Source: Vitellaria paradoxa
Taxonomy: Eukaryota; Streptophyta; Magnoliopsida; Ericales; Sapotaceae
DNA length: 64,000 nucleotides
Direction: 5' to 3'
Assembly: GCA_019916065.1 (NCBI GenBank)
Contig: CM034233.1
Location: 49,063,509-49,127,508, forward strand
This document shows, piece after piece, positions 20,747 through 32,348 of this stretch (positions within the stretch are counted from its first letter, which is position 1; every line of letters begins with the position of its first letter). The notes beneath the pieces were generated by a model. That model saw only the letters and a list, made by a program, of their open reading frames with translations, was not told the DNA's origin and made no database searches. The position numbers and the translations under genes are program-made.

Positions 20747-22196
20747 TTGATTAATTGTAGAAATGGGTCCATAAAAATGTCTTTTGGTAATATAGAGTTT
20801 GAGACAAACATTTTCCATGTTACCAAACAACCTAAAGAGGTGTCTGAGATACAAGAAGTGGACTTAGTTGAAACTATAGTTCAGGAGTACATCGATTGTG
20901 AGTTTATTGAAGATCCCTTAGAAAGGGCACTTTGTTGTAGTATGGAAAAAGGAGATTCCATGACCCAAAGCGGAGAGAGTGAAATGATGTATGAGTTGTT
21001 GGATGTTTGCCCACCGATGTCTTTTGAAAACTGGGTACCAGTGTTTGAGAGTTTAGGTCCACTATTAAACAAAGCTCAATCTTAAAAAATGAAAGCCCCA
21101 AGCCCTGATAGGAAACCTTTACCCTTTAGTTTGAAATACGCTTTTCTAGGTGAAGGAGAAACATACCCAGTCGTTATTTCCTCTGAATTAACCACTGATC
21201 AAGAGCATATGTTAGTAGAACTTTTAAAAACTCATGCATTAGGGTGGTTAGTGGCAGATTTAATAGGTATCAGTCCACTTCTTTGCACACATTGTATATA
21301 TTTAGAAGAGGGTACTAAGCCACTCCGATAAATGCAAAGAAAACTCAATCCAAATATGAAAGAAGTAGTGCGGGCAGAAGTACTTAAATTGCTTGATGTG
21401 GGGATAATTTACCCAATTTCTGATTCTCATTGGGTGAGTCCTACACAAGTAGTCCCTAAGAAGTTAGTCATTACAATAGTTCAGAATGAGAACAATGAGT
21501 TAGTCCCAACTAGAGTACAAATTGGCTGGCAAGTCTGCATTGATTATAGAAAACTCAATGCAATTACTAGAAAAGACCATTTTCCTCTTCCATTTTTAGA
21601 TTAGGTCTTAGAAAGATTGGCTGGACACGCGTACTTTTACTTTTTAAATGGATATTCAAGCTATAACCAAATAGAGGTAGCTTTAGATGATCAATCTAAA
21701 ACCACCTTCACTTGTCCCTTTGGCACATTTGCGTATAAAAGAATGCCCTTTGGTCTGTGTAATGCCCCCCGTTACTTTCCAACACTGCATGATCAGCATA
21801 TTTAGTGAGATGGTAGAAGAAATCGTCAAAGTATTTATGGATGACTTCTCTGTCTATGGCAGTTCCTTTGAGCAGTGCTTACAAAACCTTGATCTCGTGC
21901 TAACACGATGTGAGGAAAAGAACCTATTCCTTAATTGGGAAAAGTGTCATTTCATGGTGACACAAGGCATAGTACTAGGTCATATAGTATCAAATGAAGG
22001 TATCCAGTAGACCAGGCTAAGGTAGAACTAATACAGAAACTTCCCACACCACAATCGATAAAAGATATTAGATCATTCCTAGGGCATGCTAGTTTTTATC
22101 GAAGATTTATTCAGTCATTCAGTGAAATTTCCAAACCTTTATGTCAATTACTAGCACAAAATACTCCGTTCGAATGGGCTGATCAATTTTAATAAA
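20747..22196 (+). pseudogene. Athila-like reverse transcriptase domain
   Basis: RT copies element RNA into DNA. Recognisable blocks in order are: LKYAFLGEGETYPVVISS (21127), MQRKLNPNMKEVV with VLKLLDVGIIYPISDSHWVSP (21332), WQVCIDYRKLNAITRKDHFP, the GYSSYNQIEVA and FGTFAYKRMPFGLCNAP blocks (21617-21805), and the catalytic FMDDFSVYG (variant of YVDD, about 21830), then GHIVSNEGIQ. In-frame stops lie at 21083, 21329 and 21602; the last replaces a Gln that is usual in FIDQ. Frameshifts occur near 21785 and 22007, and a double stop TAATAA near 22191. The catalytic aspartates themselves are retained. Confidence 0.9.
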
Positions 22197-22273
22197 CTTT
22201 TGATAAACTCAAAGGTTGTCTCACCACAGCACCTATACTACAATCTCCCGATTGGTCACTATTTTTTGAACTT

Positions 22274-22876
22274 ATGTGTGATGCCAGTGACCATGCTATT
22301 GGAGCTGTGTTAGAACAGAGAAAGGATAAAAGGGTGCATATCATTTACTATGCTAGTAAAACTCTTAATGATGTGCAAAAGAACTACACAACAACTGAAA
22401 AGGAATTACTAGCAATTGTTTTTGCCCTTGAGAAATTTTGGTCTTATCTCATTGGTTCAACAGTTATCGTTTTCACTGATCATTCAGCACTTAAGTATCT
22501 GTTAACCAAATCAGAGGCCAAACCCTACTTGATTCGATGGATATTACTACTACAAGAGTTTGACATCGAAATAAGAGATAAGAAAGGTGCGAAAAATGTC
22601 GTAGCGGATCATCTATCACGTTTACCGGCAGAAGCTTACCCTAAAAATGATATTCAAATAAATAATAGCTTCCCAGATGAACAGTTGTTTCATGAACAAG
22701 CAATATCAGCCTCTAATCCTCCTTGGTACGCTGATATTGCTAACTACTTAGTGACAAGCAAAATCCCAAGTGAATGGAGCTCTAAAGATAGGAAGAAATT
22801 CCTTACGAATGTACGAGTTTTCTTTTGCGATGATCCGTATTTATTCAAATATTACCCAGATCAAGTAATACGCTGA
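22274..22876 (+). pseudogene. Athila-like RNase H domain and connection region
   Basis: The frame is open for 200 codons. RNase H residues are kept: Asp in MCDASDHAIGAVLEQ, Glu in TTEKELLAIVFALEKF and Asp in FTDHSALKYLL, followed by KNVVADHLSRL. RNase H removes the RNA strand during reverse transcription. The tail (residues 120-200) is the link to integrase. Copy 2 differs by Arg-to-Lys at residue 20 and Ser-to-Gly in the LVTSKIP segment. It lies directly between RT and integrase as in all Ty3/gypsy pol genes. Confidence 0.9.
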
Positions 22877-24038
22877 TGTATTCTTGAGTGGGAAGCTCCA
22901 GGAATAAATGGGTTTTGCCACTCTCAAGCTTATGGTGGCCATTTTTTCAAAAAAAAAAAAAAAAAAAACAGCTGTAAAAATTTTCCAATGTGGATTCCAT
23001 TAGCCCACCTTATTCAAAGATGTTCATCATTTCTACACCACTTGCGATAGGTGTCAGCGCTTAGGCAGTTTGACCCGTAGAAATATGATGCCTTTATCAC
23101 CCATCCTAGTATTAGAAGTATTTGACTGTTTGGGAATCGACTTCATAGGTCCTTTTCTGATCTCTTTTGGTTATGAATTCATCCTAGTGGGAGTTGATTA
23201 TGTGTCCAAATGGGTGGAGGCAGTTGCCACCAGGACTAATGATCACAAAGTCGTGCTTAAATTCCTCCACGAAAACATATTTTCGCGTTTCGGGGTACCG
23301 CGAGCAATAATCAGGGATAGAGGAAGGCATTTCTGCAATCGGCTAGTAGGAACATTACTGTTAAATATGGGGTAGTTCATAAAGTAAGTACTTCGTATCA
23401 TCCCCAGACAAGTGGCCAAGTAGGGCTTGTAAATAGGAAAATCAAGCAAATTTTAGAAAAGACGGTTAATCCAAACCACAAGGATTGGTCACTAAGGTTG
23501 ATAGATTCCCTATGGGCATATCATACTGCATATAAAACCACCTTGGGAATGTCACCTTATAGGCTAGTTTACGGTAAGCTGTGTCATTTGCTAGTTAAAT
23601 TAGAGTATAAAGCTTATTGGGCAATTAAGAAATTTAATGCCAATATTGAAGAAGCAAGGTTGCACCGTAAACTACAAATTGCATAAATGGAAGAGTTACG
23701 AAATGATGCATACGAAAAATGCATTAATTTCAAAAGAAAAGATGAAGAAAGTACATGACCAGCACATTGCACAACACTCATTCCATCACTCATTCCATGA
23801 AGGTCAAAAGGTACTTCTTTATCGCTCACGACTTCACCTATTCCCAGGTAAATTACAATCTAAGTGGTCGAGGTCGTTCATTGTGACACATGTATCAGAC
23901 CATGGGGCCATTGAAATTAAAAACCCGAAGAATGGACATGAATTTAAGGTGAATGGGCACAGATTAAAACTGTACTTGGAGAATTTCGTGAGTTCAATTG
24001 AGACATGGGATCTTTTGGATCCCCCTCCATATGAGTAG
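22877..24038 (+). pseudogene. Athila-like integrase domain with lost catalytic Glu
   Basis: Integrase inserts the cDNA into chromosomes. The zinc-binding part is recognisable from GGHF (22930) to CDRCQRLG (23045) but is interrupted by a run of 19-21 A. The core has GIDFIGPF with the first Asp (23128), [25 protein letters not shown] with the second Asp, and HPQTSGQV followed by Gly-Leu-Val-Asn-Arg where Glu-Val-Ser-Asn-Arg is usual, so the third catalytic acid is replaced by Gly. A frameshift lies near 23370. The C-terminal region runs to a stop at 24036, through [20 protein letters not shown] and a [13 protein letters not shown] block. It cannot be active. Confidence 0.88.
22953..22973 (+). 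repeat. Poly(A) run inside integrase zinc region
   Basis: About 19 to 20 consecutive A follow TTTTTTC and replace a Lys-rich stretch in the normal protein. Copy 2 is one base longer. This is a slippage hotspot and source of frameshift. Confidence 0.85.
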
Positions 24039-24958
24039 TTCACAATCAAAGGATCTTTGTTGTAAATTAATTAGGATAGTAATTGAATTTAGATAGAGAT
24101 TAGTTTTATTTATTAGGGACGTTAGACAAAATTTTCTTTTTTGTTTAAAAAAAAATTTTAGTCTATCGGTCTGGACACCCCATCTGGCCGGTTTGGACCA
24201 CAATAGGTTCACATGGAATGGTAGCCTTGGGCAGTCCGGACCACCTCCAGCCGGTCCAGACCCTGCAACCTTTTAATCACCAAAATTCTTCTTGATTCGG
24301 CTGGCTATCTCCATGTCAAAAGTCCTAATTCTTGATTCCTCCAACCCCAAACATCATCTCCCTCAATCTAAGGCAACCTAAGCCACGGTTTTGCAGAAAT
24401 TTTGAGTATTTTGCTGCACTTTCTTTGGATTCTTCCAACTCTTGGGATCTCTAAGTGTGGTAAGTCTTCTTTCTTCTCCATTGGCGCCCTAATCTTAAGA
24501 ATGGAGCACCTAAGGTTCTTTCTCAGGTTTTTCTTTAAAATCTCCTCAAAATCTAGCTTTTAATGGGGATTAATACTTCCATGGGTTCTATTCTTCACTT
24601 GCAAGTAAATTTTTGTCAAAACGGGAACCCACCCATGGGTCCTTATGCCTCCATACGGGTAGGAGGTGGGTTGATCGAACTTGTGGCCTTTTATGAAAAT
24701 ATTGTGAACTTTGTGCTCACTTTACATCATGGTTAAGATTTTCCAAGTGCTAGGGCCCAATTTTGGTGTGATACTTCACCCCCTACGAATGGAGTGCATG
24801 AGCAATTTTTGTGGTCCCATGCTAACAATCCAATTCCTTTTCAATTGCCATTTTTTTACTTAATTAGTAGGGGGCCATTGAATTTGTGTGGACGTAGGGA
24901 TTGCTTTGAATATATGCTCCAATATATATATATATATATCCTTTTTGTAGATAATTCA
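24039..24958 (+). other. Untranslated region between pol and accessory frame, with hairpins
   Basis: No coding is supported. Two GGTCCGGACC-type pairs occur: TCTGGACACC with CCGGTTTGGACC (24170-24200), and GCAGTCCGGACC with GGTCCAGACCCTGC (24232-24266). A (TA)n run at 24922-24938 lies just before the accessory start codon. Athila elements usually carry a noncoding stretch between pol and the downstream frame. Confidence 0.5.
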
Positions 24959-26005
24959 ATGGCATCACGGACCAAGAAGAAAGCAAATAGGCAACTAGGG
25001 ACCACATCTTTTGATAGTGATAGACTCTAGACATTGGAGGCTAAAAAAAAGTATGATGATGTGTGGTGCCATAAGCTTGTAGTCGTTGAGAGATTTTGGA
25101 ATATTGTGCAATTTCAAGGTGACGAATTTTTATTATTTCAAAACTTTGAGGGCTAGCAATGGTTATAGATCGCACAATTCCATGCCTCCTGCATCTTTGA
25201 TGTGGAGAAGGAATTTTTTGCTAATATCAAAAAGAATTCATTAGTTCGGAGTAAAGGAATGGAGAGAATAACTGGGTGGGTCCATGGGGTTGAAATTCAA
25301 CTAACACCTAATGATTTTGCTTACGTGTTCCAACTACCTCAGGTTCAAAACTCAAAATTCACTCACCCGGCAGATGGGTGTCCACCTTTACCTGAAATAG
25401 CTATGGAGATTTTATCTATTAATCAAGATTGGACTGGAGAGTTTAGGAAACCGGTCTCTGCTTTGAATGCCAAATATTGGGCCCTCCACATGTTCTCTTG
25501 CACCAACCTCTTACCCTAAAATAGGAATTCTGATTGCAGTCCCCTTCGAGCTAGATTGATTTATGCTATTGGGATTGGAATGACGATTGATTTGCCTTCC
25601 TTCAGTTGGCGCCAAATTGCATACACATTTGAGCATCTAGGAGGCCAGTCTGCCATTCCATTTGGGGGTACACTTACAGAGATATTTCGGCAAAGAGGAG
25701 CACACATCACTGCAGACTTAACCATAGCCACTGGACTTCAACCTTTCACTATCGCCTCCTATGCTAAATCCACGGGTAATTTGGCTAAGGGCATGAAGCG
25801 TAGAACGGAGGAGGGAAGTGGATCCGAGCATCCAGGGGAAGAGGAAGATGAGACAGACATTTCCATGGCGGATTTGGCAGAACGAATGAGCTGCCTAGAA
25901 CATAATCAGGATGTTATGCAGCAACATCAGCAGACACAAATCCATCTTCTGCAAACTATCCTGAACCATCTTCGTGACTCTCAGCAACCTCCACCACAGG
26001 CTTAG
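24959..26005 (+). pseudogene. Accessory frame with PF20167-like plant transposon domain
   Basis: The likely start is ATG at 24959 (MASRTKKKANRQLG). Stops at 25028 and near 25154 break the N-terminal part. An open stretch from 25202 has FFANIKKNSLVRSKG, then VHGVEIQLTPNDFAYVFQLP, which fit the putative plant transposon protein domain (PF20167) often found downstream of pol. After a stop at 25517 the frame resumes at 25556 with ARLIYAIGIGMTIDLPSF and IPFGGTLTEIFRQRGAHI. The C-terminus (from about 25850) is acidic, then Gln-rich and probably coiled coil. The function of this domain is unknown. In Athila elements this position is where env-like frames are described, but no fusion or receptor motif is visible. 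Confidence 0.7.
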
Positions 26006-26254
26006 CAGAGAGAGGTCTTATATATGTTTTCTTTTAGTTAGTTTATTCCTTTTGAGAGTTAGGGGTGAGCTTAATGTTTCAAATTGTAATCCCAAACTCG
26101 ATTTCTTTTTCTATTAGTATTGTACTTTTAATTTCATGCTAATTTGCTTTTCTAGTTATTATTTTCTTTTATGGTTACGATGGTCACTTACTTCATGCTT
26201 GTTTATATTAATTGCATTATTTCTAAGCACTATTTCTTTGTTTATGAAAGCACA
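26006..26254 (+). other. T-rich spacer between accessory frames
   Basis: No coding is seen. The segment is T-rich and ends in GAAAGCACAG followed by GTACGC, resembling an intron end (pyrimidine-rich, then CAG) just before the next open frame. Splicing here is speculative. Confidence 0.3.
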
Positions 26255-27690
26255 GGTACGCTCTAATTGATTTGACTAAGGCTACACATAACCAGGATGT
26301 TAATATGGGTAATGATAGGAGTCACAAATGTAAATGGGATGTTTTGTCATTTAGTAGTTGGGAAGAGAGTGACTTTGAGAGTTATGAGGGTTAGGGATGG
26401 TCATCTTGGTCGACCCATTCATACCCTACCTGATCCCGCCCCAAATGGGTAGGGGATTCAGGGATTTTTTGGGGATCAGGTAGGGTATGGGGATATTTTT
26501 TAAAAAAATTCGGGGATCGGGTAGGGTACAGGTATGAGTCTGTCCCCGTCCCATACCCTACCCTACCCGTTCGTTAACCTTACCAATATTTTCCTATATA
26601 TATATATTTAATTTTTTAGTGTGTCTGTTACGATAGACTTCTCAGTAAGGTAGTGAATTAAGATTTTGAGTTTATTTATCTATCACATTCCTATTAAATT
26701 ACTTTGTTTTCCAGTTTACAAAGAAACTATAAATTGCGATAGATCAACTGTAAATGTTTTTTTTGTTTATTTTTCCCATTTTGAACCTTAGAACCTATTA
26801 ATATGGTAAGAAAATAGAAACCTATTAATATGGTAGGAAAATAGAAACCTTATAAATACTTTCTAAATATATATATATACATAGATGGTATTTTTTGATT
26901 TTTTAAATATATATTAAGATTCTACTCTATTTTCTTATAAGTCATATTTTAAAATTTTTGTATTTTTATATTTTTTTCAATTCAGGTACTCGTTTCTCCG
27001 TGGAGATCCCTATTCCCCGTTTGGGTCGGGGATGGATGTTAAAAATAAATCCCTAATGGGGATCGGGTAGGGTATGGGGATTGATTTTAGTTTGGGGATC
27101 AGGTATAAATATATACGTACCCGTCCCCTACTCACCCCATGCCCATCCCTAATGAGGGTAGCTTAGAAGAATGGCCTGACAAATATTTTATAGAAGGAAA
27201 TTTCTTGCCTTTACCTGATGTTGTTCCCCCATTTTTGACTTTAGCACCCCGTCAATTGTTTGAGGCTTCTTGGTGGGATAAAGTAAACCTAGAGATAAAT
27301 GTTAGAATGGAATGGGTAGAAATTGTTATAGCTATGGAATGGCCCAGTGCCCCACCTACTGACTCTGACCACTTGTCCATCACATCATCTGAGGATTTGT
27401 CTAACTCTGATAATATACCACCCTTAGAAGATATACCTGATGGGATTAGTGAATATGAGGAGAGCTCAACTACGGATGCTAACATTTCACTTCAATCTCT
27501 AGAGCCCTCAATCGAGGTGTTTACTGTTCTTTATGATGCACTCATTTCACTTAATGACGGCATGAGGCAATATTTACCATTTTTCATTATTTTCTGTTTT
27601 TGTCCTTTATTTTATTCTTACATTTCGCTTTATTGTTCCCTCACTGTCATTTGTCACTATGCATTACTTATCACTTTTTTTTTTTGGTAA
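26255..27690 (+). pseudogene. Second accessory reading frame, split by a hAT element
   Basis: A frame open from about 26255 reads acidic residues up to SWEESDFESYEG at 26391, where the hAT element starts. One target-duplication copy is followed by GSLEEWPDKYF in the matching frame at 27152, and this continues open to 27690. The body is Asp/Ser-rich and acidic; the last 40 residues are strongly hydrophobic (FFIIFCFCPLFYSYISL), which would suit a C-terminal membrane anchor but could result from T-rich DNA. I do not recognise the family. Joining is deduced from frame and target duplication only. It may be part of an env-like product of the Athila-like element. Confidence 0.5.
26384..27159. mobile_element. 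Non-autonomous hAT element, 760 bp (26392-27151) with 8-bp target duplication
   Basis: The element starts TAGGGATGGTCAT and ends ATGCCCATCCCTA, inverted copies with one mismatch in 13. ATGAGGGT flanks it at 26384-26391 and 27152-27159, the 8-bp duplication characteristic of hAT insertion. Both ends carry repeated GGGGATCRGGTAGGGTA words in direct and inverted orientation, and the middle is AT-rich. No transposase frame is present. Its 8-bp duplication is still perfect in both copies of the 26-kb unit. Confidence 0.93.
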
Positions 27691-28870
27691 TTATTACTTA
27701 TCACTTTCCTGTGCACTATTTATGGTTTAACAATACACATTGGGGACACTGTGTGACTTTAGTTAGGGGAAGGGCATGCAAGGTAAAACATGAATGCATT
27801 GTGTATAAAAAATAAAATAAAATAAAATAGTGACTAATGTGGGGGTGTATACTTAGTTGGAGGATGGTAGTAGTCATGGAAATAAGGAATGTTTAAACGT
27901 CAATTGCGAATAGGTAACTAAAGTTATAAATAGAGTATAAATTTTTCAAATGTATGGTAGACTTTTCACTTGAGATTAGTGTGATAATAGATTGTTAGGG
28001 AGTAGAGTTCATGATACATAGTCAATCATGTATGCCAAAACATAGGTGGAGACTTAAGAACCCATCCTTTGTGAGATTTTGAGCCTAAACTGTTATTCTT
28101 GAGAGGATTGAACATATATTCTATATCATATTTTTCTTTTATCTCACATTTTTTTTATATAGCTTCATTACACTGTCTTGTGTTGGTATTAAATGTAACG
28201 AGTTATTGTTTTTCAATTGCATGTATGGATCAGTGATTCCAAAAAAATGTTGGTAACTTAGGGAGTGATGTTAGGCCATCATTCTATTATTTGAAAGCCT
28301 GTTACCCTTCTTTGAATTCATTGCCCTTGGAACCAAGTTGAAGCCTTTAGAACAAAATAAAATATACAATTTTTCTTTGGAGCCACAAATTTACCTGTGT
28401 AAGCCTTAGATATCTAGGCAAGCCAACCCTTACATGCAATGGGATGATTAGTACAGTGTGTGCTAAGGTGCATGAGGGTGAGATTGAAAAAAAAAGAAAA
28501 AAGAAGAGATAATTTAAATATACCATATGTAAGTGGGGACATGATTTTATGTGACTCAACATTTTTTTTGGTCCCATTCACAAAAAAAAAAAAAAAAAAA
28601 AAAAATCCTTCAATGTTGGTATTCAAGGAGTAGAAAAGAGAAATCTAGGGAGTATATTAACATACAAGCAAGCACTCCAAACCTAGGGCATGCACTTTGA
28701 ATTTCCATACCTGTCATTTGGTTAACCACTACCCCAAGCCCCATTACAACCTAGTGAAGACCTAACGGACTTTAGGTGAAGAGCATTTTTAAGAACATTG
28801 ATCCATTTCATGTGAGAGATTGTGGTATTCTCGTATATGCATTAATACATTCCGTCCATGAAGCTATGTG
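27691..28870 (+). other. 3' untranslated part of Athila-like element, copy 1
   Basis: No coding is seen. It contains a TAAAATAAAATA run (27806-27830), poly(A) runs at 28488-28502 and 28582-28606 (25 A, against 28 in copy 2) and GTGGGGGTGTATACTTAG (27840), a purine-rich word that could be a minor polypurine tract. It ends at the duplication breakpoint. Confidence 0.5.
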
Positions 28871-30294
28871 AAGTAAAAAAACGATTAAGAGGTTGTGGTG
28901 GGAAAATTAAGTTTGACTAAGAATTGCTAAAATTAAAGGAATATTGCTACAATTAAATAGGATAACGCTAAATCAGATTAAAATTAATATTAAATTTGGG
29001 AATGCTTTAATTATCTCACTTACGTTAATTACCTTAAAGGATCAAAAACACTCGGAAGATTTTCAACTTAAAACTTTTTCATTAAATTAAAGTGTTTGAT
29101 TTTGAAGAATTTAAGTTATTTTTTTAGAAACACTTGAAATTTCCAAGAATATGGCCAAAACTAAAAATTTTCTAATATTCGAACTTTTTGACTTTTAATA
29201 AATTAATTTCTCCATTGAATTTATTAGAAACTTTCCAAAGAAATATGATCAAATCTAATGGATTTCAAGTGCTCAAAACTTAAATTAATTTATAGAAATT
29301 GCATAACCTTGATTAAATATATAATTCTAACCTTTCTTCTTAATTGGAACAAACAAATCTAGCCTAACATTATGAAAATTAAAGCAAGAAACATAAACAT
29401 AAACATAGCATTCATGGTAGAATTAAACGAAATAAAATAAACAGAACAGAAATTAAAACTAAACAACAAACTTACTTTATTACTGTTGAGAAATCAAATA
29501 GAATTTGAAATAAATTGAAAATCGAAATACAATGCTACTGCTACTGCTACTACTAGAATTTGAAAGGAAAAACTCTAAAAGTCTAAACTAAACTAAAGAA
29601 TTGAAAAACTAGAAACTAAAATTAAAACATAAAACTAAGGCTGTAGAGAGTATGAGACTCTTTGTGAAGCATGTGCTTCTTTTGCATCGATTGAAGGGTA
29701 TTTGTGGACGTTTCAGGGCAATTCGCAGGAGGAGAAATGAAGAATCCTATGGCTTCAATACTTCTATTTTATCGAATTGATATGCGTATATCAATTGCTT
29801 GATCATGATTCGCAAATAACAGTCCTTGTCTTTTGATCATTCAGTTGACAAAGATAAGCTCAGATTATTTATCAATGATTATTTATATCAGGATTTATCT
29901 ATATAGGCATTTATCTATAAAGGCATCATGAAGCATTGAGAGGCGTCATGACACCAACAAAAGGGTCAGGATACCAGGCTTCACAAGGAGGCGTCATGAC
30001 GCATTGTAAGGCATCATGATGTTAAGCTTTAGGTTGGCTGACTGATTATAACTTTGGTATGTTCTTGTGAAACAAAGTTTAGTTAGTTAAATTATAATAT
30101 AATAGATATATATATTATTTTTCATTTATTTTCTATTAAAATTAACTAAATTATTTATTTTACTAATTAATTTATTAAAATGCTTCTATTTACTGAATTA
30201 TTTAAAATTTAAATTAAAATACTATTTTAACTTTATTTTTTATTTAGCTTTATTAATGTACTACCTATGTAATTACACTTTAAAAGTGTAATCA
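28871..30294 (-). mobile_element. Truncated minus-strand LTR, copy 2
   Basis: Equivalent of 2659-4082. The last 134 bases of the LTR (minus sense) and its primer site are absent because the duplication starts inside it. The polypurine tract is kept at 30295-30306. The GCGTCATGACGC repeats lie at about 29921-30024. Confidence 0.85.
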
Positions 30295-30306
30295 CATCCC
30301 CACAAC

Positions 30307-31525
30307 TTTGGCAATATTTTTGGTTCCTAGCAATGATTTGATTACATAAAAATATAATTAGAGTAATAGAGTTTTTTTAATCATAAATCTGATAAAAGCC
30401 AAAATGTACCTCCAATCAATTAACTTTCCCATGCAATTTTAACTAGACCACTGAATTATTTTCTAAAAAGTATCAAGATTATAATACTCGAGATGTCCAA
30501 CTGAATATTTGCTAGTTAGTGTACACTTTAATCGCTTCAACTCTAGTTATCACTAAGACATACACTCTTCAATGAATTCTCTCAAGATATTGGGTTTAAC
30601 ACACATTCATGCATGGAAAAAAAAATGCATAAAAAAGTAAAAAATGTTTATAATTTTGAATTCAAAATTAGCTTAATGAGTGGAATGGGATGACTCAACA
30701 TAGGTTATTTCTTTGGACTAAAAATATCACGTGACTCTGAGTGGGCTTATCGCACGGCCAAAGCACCAAAACCTACTTTCAATATTATCCAACGAGCTTC
30801 CTATGAGTTTTTTCCAGAGCAGCTAAACAAGCATATTCCATGTTTGTGGGCTTCAGGCTTATTCTAAGACTTTTACAATTCACGCTAGCTCTAGACCTTT
30901 GATGTCTTAGCCTACACCTAAGTTTATAAGTTATAAAACTCTGGTTTGATTATGGGTTTTCTAATTTTATAATTTTATCCCTAATAATCTCCCCATTTGG
31001 CAATTCAATGTCAAAACACTTAAATGACTTTACATTGAAAAAAAACTAATTTTTCTCTAATAATCTCCCCCTTTAGCAATTCAATGTCAAAACACTTAAA
31101 TGAATTTACATAGGGAAAAAAAAAACTTGACTTAATCATTACAAGTCTAAAGTGCACAAGATAAATATGCCTCTGAATATTTCAATGCCAAATATGCTGT
31201 GGTGATTTGCAAATAAATCTTTAAATGACTCGTAATACTGCACACCGAATCAAACTGATCAAGACATCATATGGAAAAAGAATAAGTAAAATATTGATAG
31301 GAAAATGAAACATTAACCAACTATCAACTATCCTCGCCTTCAATCAAACTCTCTTCCCCCTCAATCAAGGAATTCTCCCCCTTTTTGACATGAATTGATA
31401 AAAGATGAGGTATTGGTATGTAATCTTGATCAATTCTTTCCAAGCTCTATTTTTTCAAGCACACAATCAAAACACAGTTTGAATTATTCATCATATGTAA
31501 ATAACAATGAAGAAAAACTCCAAGA
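30307..31525 (-). mobile_element. Noncoding remnant with polypurine-like modules, copy 2
   Basis: Equivalent of 4095-5313, with a longer A run near 30618 and a G-to-C change near 31155. No coding is seen. Confidence 0.4.
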
Positions 31526-32348
31526 CACTACTAGAAAAGGGAGCTTAGCTGTCGCCAATAGCAGTCACTAAAGACTACATTTCGATCACAAAAGCTCATT
31601 ATCGACTGTGTGGCAACCGCCAGAAGAGGATGCAAAAACGTCATTGCTAATGACTACTAAGACCAAAACACAGCAGTTGCAAACGTTTAGCAACTGCTTT
31701 AGAGACCAGCAGTGGGCTCATCACAGAAAATATTAGTGATCTTGTCATTGTTATTAGCAACCACTCTCAGCAATCGCTATTATTTTCTGCCTTCTTTATG
31801 CTATAGTTCACAAAAACTTGATTCGACCACTGAAGACTTTTTGTGACTGCTTTGGTGGCTACTAAGTTGTTAGGAAAATTATTAAAATTTAATCTTTGGC
31901 GACCGTTTATGGCGGTCGCTAATGTTTTTCTAATTCTTTAAAACAATTTTTAATTAATTTATTTATTACATGAAAATTTGTTTAAATATTTAGTTTTTAA
32001 CGTAATTTAGTAATGGTGGTCAGTGGCACTTATATTATATACTTGTGCAGCAAATAGTCATAGACAATATTAAAATCCATAAAAGCTAACAAAATTTTGC
32101 ATTTATTTATATTTATGAAATTTTGTATTTATTGCAAACATTTACATATACAAGTCCACAAGGTCATAAACCAAAAAGAAAGTAGAAGTCATCAATCTGC
32201 TCCTATAATCAGTCAATGCTAAAAAAAGAAAATAAAAATTATCTATATAAATAACAAAAATTCTATTAAAATAAACTTAAATTTATTTTAATGAAAAAAT
32301 GAAAATACCTATGGATCATCGTCGAGGCCAGTCTAGGAGGGCTAATTG

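Larger units (their letters stand above)
2659..28870. repeat. Tandem segmental duplication, copy 1 (26,212 bp)
   Basis: From AAGTAAAAAAACGATTAAGA at 2659 onward the sequence recurs in the same order and orientation from 28871. Corresponding features are offset by 26,208 to 26,213 bases throughout. Copy 1 ends with GAAGCTATGTG at 28870, which abuts the start of copy 2 directly. The duplicated unit starts within an LTR and ends about 760 bases short of the 3' LTR of the Athila-like element, so it follows no transposon boundary. Confidence 0.97.
15951..28870 (+). mobile_element. Athila-like Ty3/gypsy element, copy 1, no 3' LTR
   Basis: Plus-strand order is LTR fragment, tRNA-Asp primer site, gag, protease, reverse transcriptase, RNase H, integrase, then accessory frames. 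This order, the LDLGAS protease motif, the downstream PF20167-like frame and the primer specificity fit the Athila/Tat branch of plant Ty3/gypsy elements. A 2035-bp CACTA and a 760-bp hAT element are inserted in it. The right end is the duplication breakpoint at 28870, before the polypurine tract and 3' LTR. Every domain is broken by stops or frameshifts. Confidence 0.85.

Noticed and set aside
28347..28626. Phe-rich minus-strand frames
   Set aside because: They are created by poly(A) runs on the plus strand and change with run length between the two copies.
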